Source: Varunaivibrio sulfuroxidans (lineage in GTDB: Bacteria; Pseudomonadota; Alphaproteobacteria; Rhodospirillales; Magnetovibrionaceae). Taken from it: 64,000 bases of DNA. The notes below the pieces were generated by a model, which saw only the letters and a program-made list of their open reading frames with translations, had not been told where the DNA came from and made no database searches. The DNA lies in contig NZ_CP119676.1 in NCBI RefSeq assembly GCF_029318635.1, forward strand, positions 760,614 to 824,613. Direction: 5' to 3'. Both the position numbers and the translations under genes were made by a program. This document shows positions 54,318-63,080 of the stretch, piece after piece (the stretch's first letter is position 1; each line of letters opens with the position of its first letter).

Positions 54318-55547
54318 ATGAAACACCGCACCGCCGTCACCGACGGCCGCCCGCGCAGCCCCCTCACACGACGGTGCTTCCTGACCGCCGCGGGTGGGCT
54401 CGCCGCGGCCACGACCTTCGCGCCGTCGGCGTTCGCCATCGGCGGGAACACGCCGCTTAAGGTTGGCATGATGCTGCCCTACTCGGGCGTCTACGCCAAA
54501 TTGGGGGGCGATATCACCAACGGCTTTAAATTGCGCTTGGCCGAAGAAGGCAACCGACTGGGCGGGCGCCCCGTCGAACTGATCACGGTGGACAGCGAGG
54601 CCGCGCCGTCCAAGGCGATCGGCAACGCCGCGCGGCTGGTCGCCGGCAAAGGTGTCGATTTCATCGTCGGCCCGGTGCATTCCGGGGTCGCCATGGCGAT
54701 GACCAAGGTCATGCGCAAATCACCGAAAACCATGATGATCATCCCGAACGCGGGGGCCAACGCGCTGACCCGCGAAGCCTGCGCCCAAAACATCTTCCGC
54801 GCCTCGTTCAGCAATTGGCAGGCCGGATATCCGATGGGCGCGGAACTGGTCAAACGCGGGCATAAACGGGTGGTTACCATGACCTGGAATTACGCCGCGG
54901 GCAAACAGATCATCGAGGCCTTCGTCGAGGGCTATGAAAAGGCCGGTGGCGGCGCGCCGATCGCGCAAATCCTGGTCGATTTCCCAAATACCGAATTTCA
55001 GGCCCACTTGACCCGGATCGCGGCGCTGAAGCCCGACGCGGTGATGGTCTTTTTCAGTGGCGGCGGGGCGGTCAAGTTCGTCAAGGATTACGCCGGGGCG
55101 GGCCTGAAGGATACCATCCCACTATACGGCGCGTTCGTCACCGAAGGCACGCTAGAGGCCCAAGGAACCGCCGCCGAGGGTATCGTCAGCACCATGCACT
55201 GGGCCGACACGTTGAATACTCCCGCCAATATCGCCTTCATGAAGGCCTACCGAAAAGTCACATCCGAAACGGCCACCGTTTTCGCCATGCAAGGATATGA
55301 TAGCGCCGCCCTGATCGCCCAGGCGATGGCGAGCCTTGACGGCGACACCGGCGACACCGCGGAATTAACCGCAACCCTAGCGGGATCGGTGATGAACGAC
55401 AGCCCCCGCGGGCCGTGGCGAATGTCGAAAAACCACAACCCGATCCAGGATTTTTACCTGCGCCGGGTCGAAGGCGGTAAAAACGTGGTCATCGCGACCG
55501 CCGTGAAGGCCCTGGAAGACCCCGGAGGACGTTGCCGACTCGGTTGA
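54318..55547 (+). CDS. Liv-type ABC transporter substrate-binding protein with Tat-like signal
   Basis: A 409-residue binding protein of the type-1 fold. The N-terminus has a twin-arginine motif (LTRRCFLTAA) and hydrophobic stretch ending in SAFA, suggesting export folded via Tat. The mature protein shows GMMLPYSGVYAKLGGDITNG, FIVGPVHSGVAMAMTKV and MTWNYAAGKQIIEAFVEGYE. Aromatic-compound or amino-acid uptake are both possible. It heads a cluster with livH, livM and livG but no livF. Confidence 0.87.
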   Translation: MKHRTAVTDGRPRSPLTRRCFLTAAGGLAAATTFAPSAFAIGGNTPLKVGMMLPYSGVYAKLGGDITNGFKLRLAEEGNRLGGRPVELITVDSEAAPSKAIGNAARLVAGKGVDFIVGPVHSGVAMAMTKVMRKSPKTMMIIPNAGANALTREACAQNIFRASFSNWQAGYPMGAELVKRGHKRVVTMTWNYAAGKQIIEAFVEGYEKAGGGAPIAQILVDFPNTEFQAHLTRIAALKPDAVMVFFSGGGAVKFVKDYAGAGLKDTIPLYGAFVTEGTLEAQGTAAEGIVSTMHWADTLNTPANIAFMKAYRKVTSETATVFAMQGYDSAALIAQAMASLDGDTGDTAELTATLAGSVMNDSPRGPWRMSKNHNPIQDFYLRRVEGGKNVVIATAVKALEDPGGRCRLG

Positions 55548-55586
55548 GGGAATTTTTCCTCCGCCAAGTTCGCCGCGACAAGCGCC

Positions 55587-56459
55587 ATGGAACTGCCTTT
55601 TTATCTCATCCAAGCCCTGAACGGAGTGCAATACGGTCTGCTCCTGTTTTTGACCGCCAGTGGCTTGACGCTAATTTTCGGCGTCATGGGGGTGATCAAC
55701 CTGGCGCACGGCGCTTTTTACATGATCGGCGCCTATCTTGCCTATTGGCTCAGCCTGAAAACGGGGAGCTTCCCGCTCGCCCTCGTCCTTGCCACACCGA
55801 TCACCGTCGCGGCGGGTTACCTGATCGAACGGGTCTTCATCTCCCGCCTATACCGGCGCGACCATCTCGATCAAGTGCTCTTGACCTATGGTTTGATTTT
55901 GATTCTTAGTGAACTGCAACGCATGGCATGGGGCAATGACGTGCATAGCGTCGCCCTGCCCGCCCTGCTGCAAGGCTCGATCCGTTTAAGCGACACCCAA
56001 GCCTACCCCGTATATCGGCTTTTCCTTTCGGCGGTCGCCGGAAGCATCGCCATCGGTCTGTATGTCCTGGTTCAAAAAACCCGCCTCGGCATGACCATTC
56101 GCGCCGGGGTGGACAACCGGGAGATGGCCCAAGTCTTGGGCATCGACGTGGGGAAAATATTTACCCTGGTGTTCAGCGGCGGCGTCGCCCTAGCGGCGTT
56201 TTCCGGCATGATCGCCGCACCGGTCGAAACCGTGTACCCGGCGATGGGCGGACATGTTTTGATCCTCTCTTTCGTCGTCGCCGTGATCGGCGGCCTGGGG
56301 TCGATCAAGGGTGCGTTCATCGCCGCCATGTTGGTCGGCCTTAGCGACGCCTTCGGAAAGGCGTTCTTCCCCGAGGTCGCCGAATTTTCATTGTATCTGG
56401 TGATGGCCGCGGTCCTGTTATGGCGTCCCCAAGGTCTTTTCGGCAGGGGACTGCAATGA
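55587..56459 (+). CDS. livH: Liv-type ABC transporter permease LivH
   Basis: A 290-residue permease with about eight helices. LTLIFGVMGVINLAHGAFYM, RAGVDNREMAQVLGIDVGKI and GGLGSIKGAFIAAMLVGLSD are family hallmarks. It starts 39 bp after the binding-protein gene and overlaps livM by 4 bp (ATGA). Confidence 0.9.
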   Translation: MELPFYLIQALNGVQYGLLLFLTASGLTLIFGVMGVINLAHGAFYMIGAYLAYWLSLKTGSFPLALVLATPITVAAGYLIERVFISRLYRRDHLDQVLLTYGLILILSELQRMAWGNDVHSVALPALLQGSIRLSDTQAYPVYRLFLSAVAGSIAIGLYVLVQKTRLGMTIRAGVDNREMAQVLGIDVGKIFTLVFSGGVALAAFSGMIAAPVETVYPAMGGHVLILSFVVAVIGGLGSIKGAFIAAMLVGLSDAFGKAFFPEVAEFSLYLVMAAVLLWRPQGLFGRGLQ

Positions 56460-57424
56460 ACGGTACGTTTTCCCGCGCCTTCAAGATCATGACGATTTTT
56501 ATTCTTCTTCTCGCCCTGCTTCCCTTTGGCCCCAACGCTTACCTCGGCGTCCTCGGCGTCAAGATCGTCGCCTTGGCCATCTTCGCCATGAGCCTGGACT
56601 TTATCCTCGGCTACGGCGGGCTGGTCAGTTTCGGGCACGCCGCCTTTTACGCCATCGGCGCCTATGGCGTCGCCATGTTCGCCCCCGAATACGCCGCCGC
56701 CGATTTTTTCGTTATCGTGCCTGCCGCCATTGGGGCCTCGGCGCTCGCGGCGCTGCTGCTGGGGGCGTTCGCGCTACGCACGCGCGGGGTCTATTTCATC
56801 ATGGTCACCTTGGCGCTGGCGCAGATGGTGTTTTTCGTCCTCCACGATTGGCCCGCGTTCGGCGGTTCCGACGGTCTCCTGATTTTTGCGCGCCCGCAAT
56901 TGCGCTGGAACGGTGCGATAGTGGCCGATTTCGCTGACCCGAAACTGTTTTATTACGCCTGCCTGGGCGGACTGGCGGTCAGTTTCATCGTCCTCGCCCT
57001 GATCGTGCGTTCGCGCTTCGGCAGGGTGCTCGAAGGTATCCGGGAAAACGAACACCGCATGCAGGCGCTGGGCTACGCCACCTACGGCTATAAATTGGCG
57101 GCCTTCGTCATCGCCGGCGCGTTCGCCGGGTTGGGCGGCATCATCGCCGCCTACCAGGGCGAATACGTCAGCCCAGCCTTGGGGGATTGGCGCGAATCTG
57201 GCCTCGCCCTGATCATGGTCGCCCTGGGCGGACGGGGCAGTCTGTTCGGACCGGTGCTGGGAGCGGCGGCGCTGGTCGTCGGCCAGGATATTCTTTCCGA
57301 GTTGACCCCCCATTGGCAGGGGGCGCTGGGTCTTTTGATCGTGCTGACCGTAATGATGAGCTCACGCGGACTGTCCGCCGTTTTCACTCCCCCGTTTGGG
57401 CGCGCGCGGGAACCACGTACATGA
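56456..57424 (+). CDS. livM: Liv-type ABC transporter permease LivM
   Basis: A 322-residue permease with about nine helices. GYGGLVSFGHAAFYAIGAYG, ALRTRGVYFIMVTLALAQMV and IRENEHRMQALGYATYGYKL are typical of LivM. It overlaps livH and livG by 4 bp each, showing coupled translation. Confidence 0.9.
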   Translation: MNGTFSRAFKIMTIFILLLALLPFGPNAYLGVLGVKIVALAIFAMSLDFILGYGGLVSFGHAAFYAIGAYGVAMFAPEYAAADFFVIVPAAIGASALAALLLGAFALRTRGVYFIMVTLALAQMVFFVLHDWPAFGGSDGLLIFARPQLRWNGAIVADFADPKLFYYACLGGLAVSFIVLALIVRSRFGRVLEGIRENEHRMQALGYATYGYKLAAFVIAGAFAGLGGIIAAYQGEYVSPALGDWRESGLALIMVALGGRGSLFGPVLGAAALVVGQDILSELTPHWQGALGLLIVLTVMMSSRGLSAVFTPPFGRAREPRT

Positions 57425-58194
57425 CGCCGCCTCCTTCGCATCGCCCTCTCCTGCAGGTGCGCGCGCTGACCCGCCATTTCGGCGGGTTGAACGCCGTCCA
57501 GGATGTCAACCTTGAGGTCGCGGACACGGGGGTGCACGGCCTGATCGGCCCCAACGGCGCGGGAAAATCAACCCTGATCAATCTGCTTTCGGGCGATCTT
57601 AAACCCCATCAGGGACGCATTGTCTTTCAAGGGCGCGACATCACCTCTTTTGGGGTCGCCCGCACGGCGCGCTTGGGTATTGCGCGCAGTTATCAAAAAT
57701 CGAACATCTTCGGCGCGCTCACCTGTCTTGAAAATTGCTGGCTTGGCGCACTGCGCCACGAAGCCGCGCGCGCCGGAATCTTACCCCGCCCGCACACTCC
57801 GGAACGCGCCCGGGTGCGGGCGCTGGAGGCCCTGGGCGGCGTCGAGCTGAGTTCCCGCGCCGAAACGCGCGGCGACGCGCTGAGCCACGGCGAACGCCGC
57901 CAACTTGAAATCGCCATGTTGCTGACGGGCGCGCCCAAGCTTCTTCTCCTCGACGAACCCCTGGCCGGCCTCGGCCCCGGAGAAAGCGAAAACATCGTCG
58001 CCCTGATCAAAGCCCTTTCGGCGCACCGGGGAATTGTCTTGGTTGAACACGATTTGGATGCGCTTTTTTCCTTGGCCGACACCGTCAGCGTTCTGGAAAG
58101 CGGCAAAATTCTCGCCAGCGCCGCCCCCGCCGCCGTACGCGCCGACAGCGCCGTACGGCGCGCCTACCTCGGTCGAGACACCGCCGCCCAATAA
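57421..58194 (+). CDS. livG: Liv-type ABC transporter ATPase LivG
   Basis: A 257-residue ATPase. Walker A is GPNGAGKST, signature LSHGERRQLEIAMLL, Walker B LLLLDEPLAGLGP and switch histidine LVEHDLDAL. It is the only ATPase in this cluster; the usual LivF gene is absent and a terminator follows. LivG may act as a homodimer or pair with a LivF encoded elsewhere, for example at 42.5 kb. Confidence 0.9.
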   Translation: MTPPPSHRPLLQVRALTRHFGGLNAVQDVNLEVADTGVHGLIGPNGAGKSTLINLLSGDLKPHQGRIVFQGRDITSFGVARTARLGIARSYQKSNIFGALTCLENCWLGALRHEAARAGILPRPHTPERARVRALEALGGVELSSRAETRGDALSHGERRQLEIAMLLTGAPKLLLLDEPLAGLGPGESENIVALIKALSAHRGIVLVEHDLDALFSLADTVSVLESGKILASAAPAAVRADSAVRRAYLGRDTAAQ

Positions 58195-58261
58195 CGACGT
58201 CCTCCTTGTCAATCGCCGTATATCGGCGTTTTCTCAACCGCCTCCACGAAAACCGACAAAG

Positions 58262-58284
58262 AAACTTCACCTGAAGTTTTTTTA
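58262..58284 (+). terminator. Rho-independent terminator after livG
   Basis: Stem AAACTT/AAGTTT (extendable to 8 bp with AAACTTCA/TGAAGTTT) is followed by a run of seven T. It lies 68 bp after the livG stop and closes the second liv cluster without a livF gene. Confidence 0.75.
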
Positions 58285-58399
58285 TTCCCAATTCGAAATG
58301 AACATACATGCGCGGCGGGTCGCGGATATTCGCAACGTACGATAAACAACCTCCGATAAAATCGTCTAAAGCCGGATCGTCCGGCGATACCATGAAAAA

Positions 58400-58957
58400 C
58401 TACGCTCGCTCTTTTCGAACCGCAACGCGGTGAGGGCCGCGCACCTCGATGCGTCGAAACCCGGCCCTAATAAAACTGCCTTCGACCCCTACGAAGCGAT
58501 CAACGTGCTTTCCCTCGGCGTCGCTTGTTTGGGGAAATCCATCCACCGCGGCCGCACCTTGTGCAAACGCATATTCGCTTGCGCCTTGAATGAGTTGGCT
58601 CATCTTGCCCTGTCTTCGGTATGGGGCCTTGATAAACAAACAGCTGATCACCCACGTCGGCATATCGTCAATGGGATAGGCTACCGGCGACCTCAGCAAG
58701 GTGGGATAATCCGCCATTGGCGCAACCGCGCACCACCCTTCGGCCTCGTGAGCGTCGCGCATCAAGACGCCGACCGATCGGCCATTGATGACACTATCGT
58801 GCAACAGGTTTTTTCTTTGTGCCTTGGAGTGTTGGGTCCAGCTTGCCCGCGACAAACTCCACCACGTGCACCAACAGCCCCCACACCCACCTTGCTCCCC
58901 GCCCATAAGTTCGACGAAGTCCGCCCACTCGGCGGACGTTAGCGCAACGTTCGTCAT
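58400..58957 (-). CDS. GNAT-family acetyltransferase
   Basis: A 185-residue protein. The N-terminus has a cysteine/tryptophan-rich motif GGCGGCWCTWW seen in one GNAT subgroup. The acetyl-CoA loop region is KAPYRRQGKMSQLIQGASEY. VGVEGSFIRAGFRRIEVRG forms the last part of the fold. Substrate unknown. It lies at the edge of an IS-damaged patch. Confidence 0.75.
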   Translation of the reverse strand: MTNVALTSAEWADFVELMGGEQGGCGGCWCTWWSLSRASWTQHSKAQRKNLLHDSVINGRSVGVLMRDAHEAEGWCAVAPMADYPTLLRSPVAYPIDDMPTWVISCLFIKAPYRRQGKMSQLIQGASEYAFAQGAAAVDGFPQTSDAEGKHVDRFVGVEGSFIRAGFRRIEVRGPHRVAVRKERA

Positions 58958-59013
58958 TGGATTGATCCTGATGATAAAGGAAACCGAATCTTATTGGGCC
59001 GTGCATATGGGGC

Positions 59014-59292
59014 CTAACCTTCTTTGACCGTCTGCCGACCGCCAAAACCGATCATGGTGACCGCTGCAACAGTCACCATGATGCCGAGGAACTGAAGCAT
59101 GAACAAGCGTTCGCCAAGAAATACGAACGCACCGGCAAACCCGAACAACGGCGCAAGGTTCAAGAACGTCCCGGCGGTATTCGCACTGACGGCACGCAGC
59201 GCCACCATATAATGCCGCATAATGCCGCCGGAAACGATCAACATATTCCCTGTGACGCCGTTTGCACTTGCACCCATCGACGCATTTTCCAA
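59014..59292 (-). pseudogene. Truncated EamA/DMT transporter (C-terminal fragment)
   Basis: About 92 residues match only the last part of an EamA domain: ALRAVSANTAGTFLNLAPLF then GFAGAFVFLGERLFMLQFLG. The remaining 200 residues of a normal transporter are missing. The break coincides with an IS1380-like remnant immediately upstream, so the gene was probably cut by an insertion. Confidence 0.7.
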
Positions 59293-59294
59293 CG

Positions 59295-59483
59295 TTATGC
59301 CGTACCATCCGTTCTTACCGGTACGGCTGCCTCTATCAAGCCGAGGAGATATTCAAGCTCCCGATAAGCGGGCAACCCGCCGTTAGAGGTGATCTGGAAG
59401 CCATGAAATTCCAGCTTCACGCGGCGAACGAAACCGACCCAGAGCCATCCCCTTTTAAGCCCCCCACCGAGCGTGCCATGCAA
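59295..59483 (-). mobile_element. IS1380-like transposase N-terminal remnant
   Basis: A 62-codon open stretch contains VKLEFHGFQITSNGGLPAYR followed by ELEYLLGLIEAA. This resembles the N-terminal region of IS1380-family transposases (F-x-ITSDGGLLAYRELDEALGL). The rest of the transposase is missing and the frame ends at 59295. Surrounding DNA (59484-59660) is AT-rich and also gene-free. Confidence 0.6.
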
Positions 59484-59659
59484 ACCATGCCGTTAACTCA
59501 TCAACATATTGATTTTTATATAAAAATTTATATTTTGCGGCATCAAATATCGAGTTCACTTGAAAAAATGGGGGCTAAAAATTATTCATTCGGCACGCGC
59601 CGCGCCATCGTTTACACTTATCGCGTTATCCGCGCGACCTGACATCTTTAACTTTAGAT
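59484..59659. other. AT-rich gene-free stretch next to the IS remnant
   Basis: This stretch has long A/T tracts (59506-59540 and 59560-59590) unlike the GC-rich neighbourhood. No gene or repeat was recognised. It probably belongs to the decayed insertion or to the promoter of the next gene. Confidence 0.4.
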
Positions 59660-60361
59660 TTGGCCCACCGCGTGAGCCCGAGGGACTTGTCGTTGACGTC
59701 ACGTGTTCAGTCCACAAAACGTTCCTCCGCCACGAAGCGGCGATCGACAGGCGCCCAGGTCGATATCTCGATCTTGATCGGACTTCTCACCGTCAGCGTC
59801 ATCGCCTTGGGTCTTTTCATCGCCATGTCCTTTACCTCGACGCCCGACGAGGCCGAAAAATTTTTCACCCAGTTAAGTTCCCAAAAAGCACATACCTTTC
59901 ACATGGGGGACGCCTGGTTGGGCGATACCTTGGATAACCTCAAGCGCAAACACCCCGAGGTGAAAATCGCCGTAAACCGCAATGGCGAGGCCGTCGCCGC
60001 CTTTGCCGACGACTCCGGTCTATACACCGTTCGCTACGTTTCTCGAAAAGAGCGAAACATCGCCTATCAAGTACGTTTCGAACATACTTTCAAGGGCATG
60101 GGCGAGGATCAGGTGATCGCCCATATTTCCAAAGAGTACGGGCGCTCGGCATCCAGCGACTGTAAAATAAACGCCACCGGCAGAAACAAGGTATGTATGC
60201 TCAAATGGTGGTTGACCGACGGCATCGTTCTTGATGTCGTCACGCGCAGTCACAACGGGGACGGCACGCCCTCGACAGCCGTCAGCATCACCGCCAGCGA
60301 TACTTTCCTACAAGATCAGACCACATCGCCCCCTCCCCAATCCAATTCCGCCTCGGACTAG
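59660..60361 (+). CDS. Hypothetical membrane-anchored protein
   Basis: Up to 233 residues. A basic N-terminus (about 1-33) precedes one membrane helix (about 35-58, ISILIGLLTVSVIALGLFIA) and a periplasmic domain with two cysteines (SSDCKINATGRNKVCML). The start is uncertain: TTG at 59660 or GTG at 59672, neither with a good ribosome-binding site. I do not recognise the family. The stop codon forms part of the CTAGGGTCAGGACCTAA motif. Confidence 0.6.
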   Translation: MAHRVSPRDLSLTSRVQSTKRSSATKRRSTGAQVDISILIGLLTVSVIALGLFIAMSFTSTPDEAEKFFTQLSSQKAHTFHMGDAWLGDTLDNLKRKHPEVKIAVNRNGEAVAAFADDSGLYTVRYVSRKERNIAYQVRFEHTFKGMGEDQVIAHISKEYGRSASSDCKINATGRNKVCMLKWWLTDGIVLDVVTRSHNGDGTPSTAVSITASDTFLQDQTTSPPPQSNSASD

Positions 60362-60374
60362 GGTCAGGACCTAA
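60358..60374 (+). repeat. Short dispersed motif at a gene end (CTAGGGTCAGGACCTAA)
   Basis: This 17-bp string overlaps the stop codon of the preceding gene. It matches 49775-49791 (minus strand) at 16 of 17 positions and 17327-17342 at 15 of 16. See the finding on the shared motif. Confidence 0.5.
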
Positions 60375-60489
60375 CCCCATAAAAAAATCGCCTCATTTAA
60401 TCTTGCCGTAGCGAGGGACGCCACCTAGAGTGCTTGTGCGCCGCAGCGCGGCCTTTCGCCCACCATCACCTCAAGACCCGGAGCTTTCG

Positions 60490-61674
60490 ATGAGTACACG
60501 CCCTCGTTTTCAATGGGACGATCCCTTTTTCCTGGACGAACAACTGACCGAGGACGAGCGCATGGTACGCGACAGCGCCCACAATTACGCCCAGGATCGG
60601 CTCATGAGTCGCATCGTCGAGGCCAATCGCCGGGAAATTTTTCATCGTGAAATCATGAGCGAAATGGGCGAAATGGGTTTGCTCGGCGCGACCCTGCCCG
60701 AACAGTACGGCTGCGCCGGAGTTTCCCATGTCGCTTACGGCCTGATCGCCCGCGAGGTCGAGCGGGTCGATAGCGGCTATCGTTCGGCGATGAGCGTGCA
60801 GTCCAGTCTCGTTATGCATCCGATCTACGCCTACGGCACGCAAGAACAAAAAGACAAGTACCTGCCCAAATTGGCGCGTGGCGAATGGATCGGCTGTTTC
60901 GGTCTGACCGAGCCGGACGCCGGCTCCGACCCGGCCGCGATGAAAACCCGCGCCACCAAGGTCGATGGCGGATACCGCCTTACGGGATCGAAAATGTGGA
61001 TCACCAATTCGCCGATCGCCGATGTCTTCATCGTCTGGGCGAAGCTGGACGGCGTGATCCGCGGCTTCATCCTGGATAAGGGTATGGAGGGCCTCGGCGC
61101 GCCCAAGATCGAGGGTAAATTTTCCCTGCGCGCCTCGATCACCGGCGAGATCGTGATGGACGACGTATTCGTTCCCGAAACCAATATCCTGCCCGGCGTA
61201 GAAGGCCTCAAGGGTCCCTTCGGGTGCCTCAACAAGGCGCGCTTCGGCATCGCCTGGGGGGCCTTGGGCGCGGCCGAGTTTTGCTGGCATGCGGCGCGCC
61301 AGTACACCCTGGACCGGACCCAGTTCGGGCGCCCCCTGGCGGCGACCCAACTGGTGCAGAAAAAGCTCGCCGACATGCAAACCGAAATCGCCCTGGGCCT
61401 GCAAGGGTGCCTGCGCGCCGGACGGCTGATGGACGACGGGCGCTGCGCGCCGGAGAATATTTCCCTGATCAAGCGCAATTCCTGCGGCAAGGCGCTGGAC
61501 ATCGCCCGCACCGCGCGGGACATGCACGGCGGCAACGGCATTGCCGACGAATTCCACGTCATCCGCCACGTCATGAACCTGGAAGCGGTCAACACTTACG
61601 AGGGGACCCACGATGTTCACGCCCTTATCCTTGGACGCGCGCAGACCGGGTTGCAGGCATTTTCCTGCCCCTAA
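60490..61674 (+). CDS. gcdH: Glutaryl-CoA dehydrogenase (acyl-CoA dehydrogenase family)
   Basis: A 394-residue flavoenzyme that oxidises and decarboxylates glutaryl-CoA to crotonyl-CoA in lysine/tryptophan and aromatic breakdown. [40 protein letters not shown] and the catalytic glutamate in [18 protein letters not shown] match the GCDH subfamily more than short-chain enzymes. ATG at 60490 has GGAGC 6 bases upstream. It is convergent with the M20 gene. Confidence 0.9.
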   Translation: MSTRPRFQWDDPFFLDEQLTEDERMVRDSAHNYAQDRLMSRIVEANRREIFHREIMSEMGEMGLLGATLPEQYGCAGVSHVAYGLIAREVERVDSGYRSAMSVQSSLVMHPIYAYGTQEQKDKYLPKLARGEWIGCFGLTEPDAGSDPAAMKTRATKVDGGYRLTGSKMWITNSPIADVFIVWAKLDGVIRGFILDKGMEGLGAPKIEGKFSLRASITGEIVMDDVFVPETNILPGVEGLKGPFGCLNKARFGIAWGALGAAEFCWHAARQYTLDRTQFGRPLAATQLVQKKLADMQTEIALGLQGCLRAGRLMDDGRCAPENISLIKRNSCGKALDIARTARDMHGGNGIADEFHVIRHVMNLEAVNTYEGTHDVHALILGRAQTGLQAFSCP

Positions 61675-61704
61675 AGGGTCTCGAAAGAGGTTTCGGGTTT
61701 TTCT

Positions 61705-62871
61705 CTAAGCACCTCCCAAAATTTCATCCACCAACGCGCACCAATACGCGGCGCCGGTCGCCAGGATGTCGTCGTTAAAGTCGTAATGGGCGTTGTGCAG
61801 CGTGCACCCGCCGGTTCCCGGACCGTTGCCCAGCCAGATGTAGCAGCCCGTTTTTTGCTGCAACATGAAGGAAAAATCCTCACCCCCCATGCTCGCTCTG
61901 GGGTCGAGATCGACCCCCGCCTCTCCGGCGATCCGCGCCGCCGCCCGCGCCGCGATCGCCGCCGCTTCGGCGTTGTTGACGGTCGGCGGATAAAGGCGGT
62001 GATAGACGCAATCGACATCCACGCCATGGGCCGTACCGACCGAACGGGCGATGCGACCGATCGCCTCTTCGAGGGCGTCGCGACTTTCCGGCGACAACGC
62101 CCGCGCGGTGCCCTTCAATCGAGCCTGGGCCGGAATCGCGTTCCAGGTCTCGCCGCTATTGAAACAGGTGACGCTGACCACCGTGGAGTCCAAGGGGTCG
62201 GTTTCCCGGCTGGCGATGGTCTGCAGCGCGCCGACGATGGCCGCCCCGGCGACGATCGGGTCGGTCCCCAGATGGGGCATCGCGCCGTGCGCGCCCTTGC
62301 CGGTCAGCGTGATTTCAAAATTGTCGGACGACGCCATCATCACCCCGGGCTTGACCGCGAAGGAGCCCGCCCGACGCCCCGGCCAATTGTGTAGGGCGAA
62401 TACCATGTCCATCGGGAACTTTTCGAACAGGCCTTCCTCGACCATCAGGCGTCCGCCGCCTTCGTTTTCCTCCGCCGGCTGAAAGATAAAATGGACGGTC
62501 CCCCGAAAGGCGCGGGTTTCAGCGAGATGGCGCGCCGCCCCCAGCAGCATCGCGGTGTGCCCGTCGTGACCGCAGGCGTGCATGCGCCCCGGATTTTGGG
62601 ATACGTGAGAGAAGGTGTTGCGCTCGTCGATGAACAGGGCGTCCATATCCGCGCGCAGACCGATCGCCGGACCCGGCCCGGTGCGCAACGTGCCGACGAC
62701 ACCGGTTTTCCCCAATCCCTTGTGCACGTCGAGACCGAACGCCGTTAACTTGTCGGCCACCAAGTCGGAGGTCCGCCGTTCCTCGAAAGCGGTTTCCGGG
62801 TGAGCGTGAATGTCACGCCGCCAGTCCCTCATATCGGAAACGTATGAGGCCATCTCATCCAGGATACGCAT
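61705..62871 (-). CDS. M20-family amidohydrolase (hippurate hydrolase-like)
   Basis: A 388-residue metallo-amidohydrolase. Metal-binding motifs are GRMHACGHDGHTAM, QPAEENEGGGRLMVEEG and the C-terminal MGGEDFSFM. A dimerisation domain (about residues 185-290) splits the catalytic domain, as in HipO/AbgB. It probably cleaves N-acyl amino acids; the substrate is not predictable. It starts 210 bp from nadA, which is divergent. Confidence 0.87.
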   Translation of the reverse strand: MRILDEMASYVSDMRDWRRDIHAHPETAFEERRTSDLVADKLTAFGLDVHKGLGKTGVVGTLRTGPGPAIGLRADMDALFIDERNTFSHVSQNPGRMHACGHDGHTAMLLGAARHLAETRAFRGTVHFIFQPAEENEGGGRLMVEEGLFEKFPMDMVFALHNWPGRRAGSFAVKPGVMMASSDNFEITLTGKGAHGAMPHLGTDPIVAGAAIVGALQTIASRETDPLDSTVVSVTCFNSGETWNAIPAQARLKGTARALSPESRDALEEAIGRIARSVGTAHGVDVDCVYHRLYPPTVNNAEAAAIAARAAARIAGEAGVDLDPRASMGGEDFSFMLQQKTGCYIWLGNGPGTGGCTLHNAHYDFNDDILATGAAYWCALVDEILGGA

Positions 62872-63080
62872 TGCAAAAACCTCTCGATCGATAAAAAAAT
62901 ACCGCCGCCCATGGCGGGGCCATGAATATCCGCCTTGCCGGATCGGTATTGTAGGACTAAATCATCTGCTGATAATATTCATCGCGCGTCGTCGCGCACG
63001 CAACTCATACTCACTTAATTGATAAAGGCGCTCGGCGTAACAGGCCGCCACCTAAAGCAAAAACCTCGGGAGATACGCCA

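Noticed and set aside
62900..62940. Terminator between the M20 gene and nadA
   Set aside because: A small CCGCC/GGCGG hairpin with a T-run exists on the minus strand, but no minus-strand gene ends there; both flanking genes start here.
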